Source: Malus domestica
Taxonomy: Eukaryota > Streptophyta > Magnoliopsida > Rosales > Rosaceae
Direction of reading: 5' to 3'
NCBI RefSeq assembly: GCF_042453785.1
Contig: NC_091668.1
Location: 20,681,001 to 20,745,000 of the forward strand
Length of the DNA: 64,000 nt
Each line of letters starts with the position of its first letter. Within the stretch, counting starts at the first letter, position 1. The notes under the pieces are model-generated. The model searched no databases and was not told where the DNA came from. It saw only the letters and a program-made list of their open reading frames with translations. Both the position numbers and the translations under genes were made by a program. Shown here piece after piece: positions 61,114 through 64,000 of this stretch.

Positions 61114-62083
61114 TGTAAACACGAAATTTTCCCGAAACAAACGATACAAGAATAACGTGCACAAAAATAATATTTTGTATTTGATGATTTTGGGTTACAA
61201 TCTCTCTCAAATTTGATCATCTGATTCGATCTCCGTAAGGTGTTGATTTGTGGATATGTGATTGATCCAAAGGGCCGTTGGACTTGATCTAAGGATGAAC
61301 ATTCTTTAAGGGTCGTGGGCTTGATCCTTGAAAGTGGATTTGAGCGGATATTCAAGGAGCCGTTGGGGCTTGATCTTGAGGATGAGTGTTTCTTCAAGGG
61401 CCGTTGAGGCTTGATTTTGAATAATGGTGATGAACGGATCTTCAAGGGCTTTTGGGCTTGATCTTGAAGAACGATTGGATGTATGGATTTGTCGACATCG
61501 TTGATCCAAAGGGCCGTTGGGGCTTGATCTTAGGATGAATGGATGATGAACGATGAACACTTTCTTTAAGGGCCGTCGGGGCTTGATCTTGAATTGGTGG
61601 AAGTTCTTCAAGGGCCTTTGGGGCTTGATCTTGAATTGGTGGAGGTTCTTCAAAGGGCCGTCGGGGCTTGCTCTTGAAGGTGGATGATTGTTGATCCAAG
61701 GGCCGTCGGGGCTTGCTCTTGGAAGAACGATGAACGAAGGACGAATAAGGCTTTCTTGATTCTTCGGGAACCTGGATGCTTGAGAGCTTCAGAGTTTCAG
61801 AGTTTCAGAGCTTCAAGGTTTTGGTGTAATATGAATTGGTCAAATGAAATGAATGATATTGGCTTCTATTTATAGAATTTTCCAAGGCCTAGTTTTGAAT
61901 ATAATATTCAGATGAAATAAGTCGTTTCTGCCAGGTGTTGACACGTGTCCTGCTTGATGACTTTTCTGATTTATTTTGACTTTTTATTTAGTCACACGCT
62001 ACGTGTAAAATTTATATGACACGTGAGCATTGAAATTGTAACTATTGGTCAACATTTATTTCACCGAAATTTCGATGTCTACA
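61114..62083 (-). mobile_element. Solo LTR inside the endogenous pararetrovirus
   Basis: On the minus strand TGTAGACATCGAAATTTCGG ... TTTCGTGTTTACA (TG...CA), flanked by a perfect 5-bp duplication AAAAT (61109-61113 and 62084-62088). Related to the LTR at 28434. About 61265-61735 is filled with variants of AAGGGCCGTTGGGGCTTGAT. Confidence 0.9.
61265..61735 (+). repeat. Minisatellite-like repeats within the LTR
   Basis: About ten copies of AAGGGCCGTYGGGGCTTGAT followed by CTTGAA..., at irregular spacing of roughly 40-60 bp. Minus-strand open frames here encode repetitive Lys/Pro-rich peptides only because the DNA repeats. Confidence 0.75.
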
Positions 62084-63137
62084 AAAATTTCAAAATTTAC
62101 TTCAAACATTTGGTAGTAAACATGTAAATATGATAGAAGCAAAGCCTGTAGATAATAGCTTTTTAGAAGGAACTCAATGGATATTACTTAATTTACAAGT
62201 AGCAAGAAATAGACAATTAGATAAAATACAAATATATGAAACTAGTACAGGTCAAGCAACTATTAGATTTAGTAATTACAAGCAACTAGAAAAAATAGAA
62301 GACGATGAAAGTGAGATTGAAAATGAGAGTATTCATATGGCTTTTGATAATTTAGATATTAATTTAGTTGAACAAAATTTTGATCATATTGTAGATAAGC
62401 TTATAGAAGATCGGTTAGATGAAGAACAATATTTAGAAAAATATAAGACATGATTTATGACTACACATAATTTCAGATGAAGAGATGAAAATTTTGATTT
62501 TAGAAATAGGAGTAGAACATATTTTAGGATCAAAAGAATATAATAATTTATTAGAATTGAAAGCAGAATGTAATCCAGTAGAAGAAAGTAGCACATCATG
62601 AATATAAAATCCAAATCCAGGATACATATAACATTAATGTTAGATTTTAGTAATTCACAAAATATGTTAGAATATTTTGAACATACTGTAGATGGTTTAG
62701 TTTTTAACTATTTCCTGTCATGCAAAGTTCAAAATCCAGAAAAACATCAGGCAGCCAAAACACATTTTAATATTGATGGTTTTGTTACTTGGATTAAACA
62801 ATAATTTTTAGATCATAATAGGTTAGATGATAGAAGCAAACAAGAACAAATAAGAGCTAGAAATTTAGAACAATTACAAATTTTTGATTTACAGTATATA
62901 GTTAAGTATACCACAAATTTCTTTAAATATTTAGGAAGAGCAGGTAGAATTAGTGATATTAATTTATTAGATACTTATATGACAAAAATAAAAGGACCAA
63001 TAGGTGAAAAGATTTAGAATGAATGTCAAAAGCATCCAAAGAAAAATGATATTGCAATAAGACCGAGAATTGAACATGTATATGATATACTTAGACAAGA
63101 GTGTAGTCAAATAAAAGTTAAGAGACAAATTAGAAAG

Positions 63138-63419
63138 TGTTGTAAATAGTGGGTTGCCCACATGTGTATAGTAATGTGTATAGTAAAGTATCACATGTGA
63201 ATAATAAGTTTTGTAAGTTTTCGTTGAGGAGGCTCTATAAATAGAGCACTTCGGTTGTTCAATGAAAGAAAAAATCAAGAAGAGAAAAGGAATAAATATA
63301 ATACTCTCAGTATCCCTCATTTTCTAATATCTGCAATACTTTTGTCAGTGTGATATTTTGCATCACTTTGTCCTCGTTCTTACCAAAGGTTATTTCTCTA
63401 CTTTTGCCTATTTATAACA
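63138..63419 (+). mobile_element. LTR (probably copia-type) of an element running out of the window
   Basis: TGTTGTAAATAGTGGGTTGC ... TATTTATAACA (TG...CA, with TGTT/AACA inverted ends). It contains TATAAATAG at about 63236. It is followed by CGTTATCAGCACG, the likely primer-binding region. The 5 bases before it (GAAAG) would be the TSD. It truncates the endogenous pararetrovirus. Confidence 0.75.
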
Positions 63420-63656
63420 CGTTATCAGCACGACTTACTAATCATTTCTCATTTCCCTTCATCGAAAAGAAAAAAAAAAGTTTCCTCTAAGGTTTTTACT
63501 GTTCTTCTTCTTCCTCTGCCTCAATTGCTGGGTATACCCTCGCAAAGAACTGTTTGCACCATGTTTACTTCTAGTTCTTAAACTAACAGTTACTTATATC
63601 TTTGATTTCTTGTTTTGTGTAGATATTGACTACTAACCCACTGATTATTTATACAA

Positions 63657-64000
63657 TCCAAGATGGTGCGGTACTATCGCCTATCTTGGACTGCAGATCT
63701 AATTTTACTGCAATTTTAGGTGATGTGGAATAATCACCTACTCTGCTCTGCATATTTAAATTTTATCGCAATTTTAGGTGGTGTGGAATCATCACCCACT
63801 CTGCTCTGCATATTTAAATTTTATCTGTTCTGCATATTTAAATTTTATCGCAATTTTAGGTGGTGTGGAATAATCACCCACTCTGCTTTGCATATTTAAA
63901 TTTTATCGCAATTTCAGGTGGTGCGGTATAATCGTCCACCCTGCTTTGCATATTTAAATTTTATCACAATTTTAGGTGGTGCGGTATAATCGTCCACCTT
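63657..64000 (+). repeat. 58-bp tandem repeats with hairpin potential in the LTR-element leader
   Basis: CAATTTTAGG recurs at 63711, 63769, 63851, 63909 (CAATTTCAGG) and 63967. Period is 58 bp, except one 82-bp unit carrying a 24-bp internal duplication. Each unit contains an inverted repeat such as AGGTGAT...ATCACCT. The array continues past the window end. Confidence 0.85.

Larger units (their letters stand above)
58200..63137 (+). mobile_element. Endogenous pararetrovirus (Caulimoviridae, badnavirus-like), decayed and interrupted
   Basis: The order is: promoter with TATA box, leader with AATAAA, tRNA-Met primer-binding site, two small ORFs, then a polyprotein frame starting with a movement protein and running into a capsid-like part. 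This is the layout of badnaviruses and relatives. No reverse transcriptase region is in the window. Stops and frame shifts in every ORF and three later insertions (SINE 58571, LTR 61114, LTR element 63138) show an old, inactive copy. The left border is approximate. Genus assignment is inference. Confidence 0.8.
60187..63137 (+). pseudogene. Endogenous pararetrovirus polyprotein fragment: movement protein and capsid-like region
   Basis: Starts at 60187, with early stops and a frame shift. The movement protein core is open at 60516-60887, has one in-frame TAA at 60888, and continues in the same frame to 61113. There a solo LTR (61114-62083) interrupts it. The frame resumes after the LTR and stays open to a TGA at 62451-62453. 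Beyond lie capsid-like, lysine- and glutamate-rich pieces in other frames (such as 62598-62807) until the LTR element at 63138. The movement-protein assignment rests on family-typical blocks; the capsid assignment is weaker. Confidence 0.65.

Noticed and set aside
61107-61699. Minus-strand frames encoding repeated KIKPQRPLKK-like peptides
   Set aside because: They arise from the minisatellite within the LTR, overlap in several frames and cross the LTR border.
63657-64000. CRISPR-like array of regular repeats
   Set aside because: This is plant nuclear DNA; units are contiguous tandem copies without unique spacers, inside a retrotransposon leader.

Overview
This is nuclear DNA from a dicot plant. 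Five or six ordinary intron-containing plant genes sit in AT-rich intergenic DNA packed with transposable elements. The repeat families (hAT elements rich in ATATCG or CGGTTCGG, a short tRNA-type SINE ending GGGTACGACC, gypsy LTRs with GACGGGCT ends) resemble those I associate with woody Rosaceae such as apple, pear or Prunus. That assignment is inference.

Genes, left to right: (1) VPS9A-type Rab5 exchange factor, minus strand, 5 exons, 7771-10900. (2) GT31 beta-1,3-galactosyltransferase, minus strand, 11 exons, 20011-23197. (3) A 93-aa mitochondrial protein resembling a cytochrome c oxidase small subunit, plus strand, 31321-33185. (4) eIF5, plus strand, 36522-37850, with a 5'UTR intron and a 72-codon upstream ORF. 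(5) An ARF17-type auxin response factor with a miR160 site, plus strand, 49566-52502. (6) Chloroplast GrpE, plus strand, 54250-56660. They are independent single-gene transcription units; nothing suggests functional clustering. The exon structures were built by hand: splice junctions keep frame and each protein has its family landmarks.

Between the genes, many insertions can be delimited by target-site duplications (TSDs). 1-2.4 kb: the end of an ATATCG-family hAT element abutting a gypsy LTR piece. 12.4-19.3 kb: remnants of an F-box gene on either side of a hAT element nested in another hAT element, a 2.9-kb solo gypsy LTR and a MITE remnant. The inner hAT carries a copy of a U2 snRNA promoter plus the first ~46 nt of U2. 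23.7-24.2 kb: a third ATATCG-family hAT copy. 28.4-29.7 kb: an LTR with a nested hAT MITE. 40.7-41.4 kb and 46.3-47.8 kb: two more hAT elements, the second beside a decayed PIF/Harbinger transposase.

The right end (about 58.2-63.1 kb) is a decayed endogenous pararetrovirus (Caulimoviridae, badnavirus-like order). It keeps a TATA-type promoter, a leader poly(A) signal, a tRNA-Met primer site, two small ORFs and the start of a polyprotein with movement- and capsid-like parts. A SINE sits in its promoter, a solo LTR in the movement region, and a further LTR element cuts it off at 63138. That last element has a leader built of 58-bp repeats, each able to fold into a hairpin whose arms co-vary between units.
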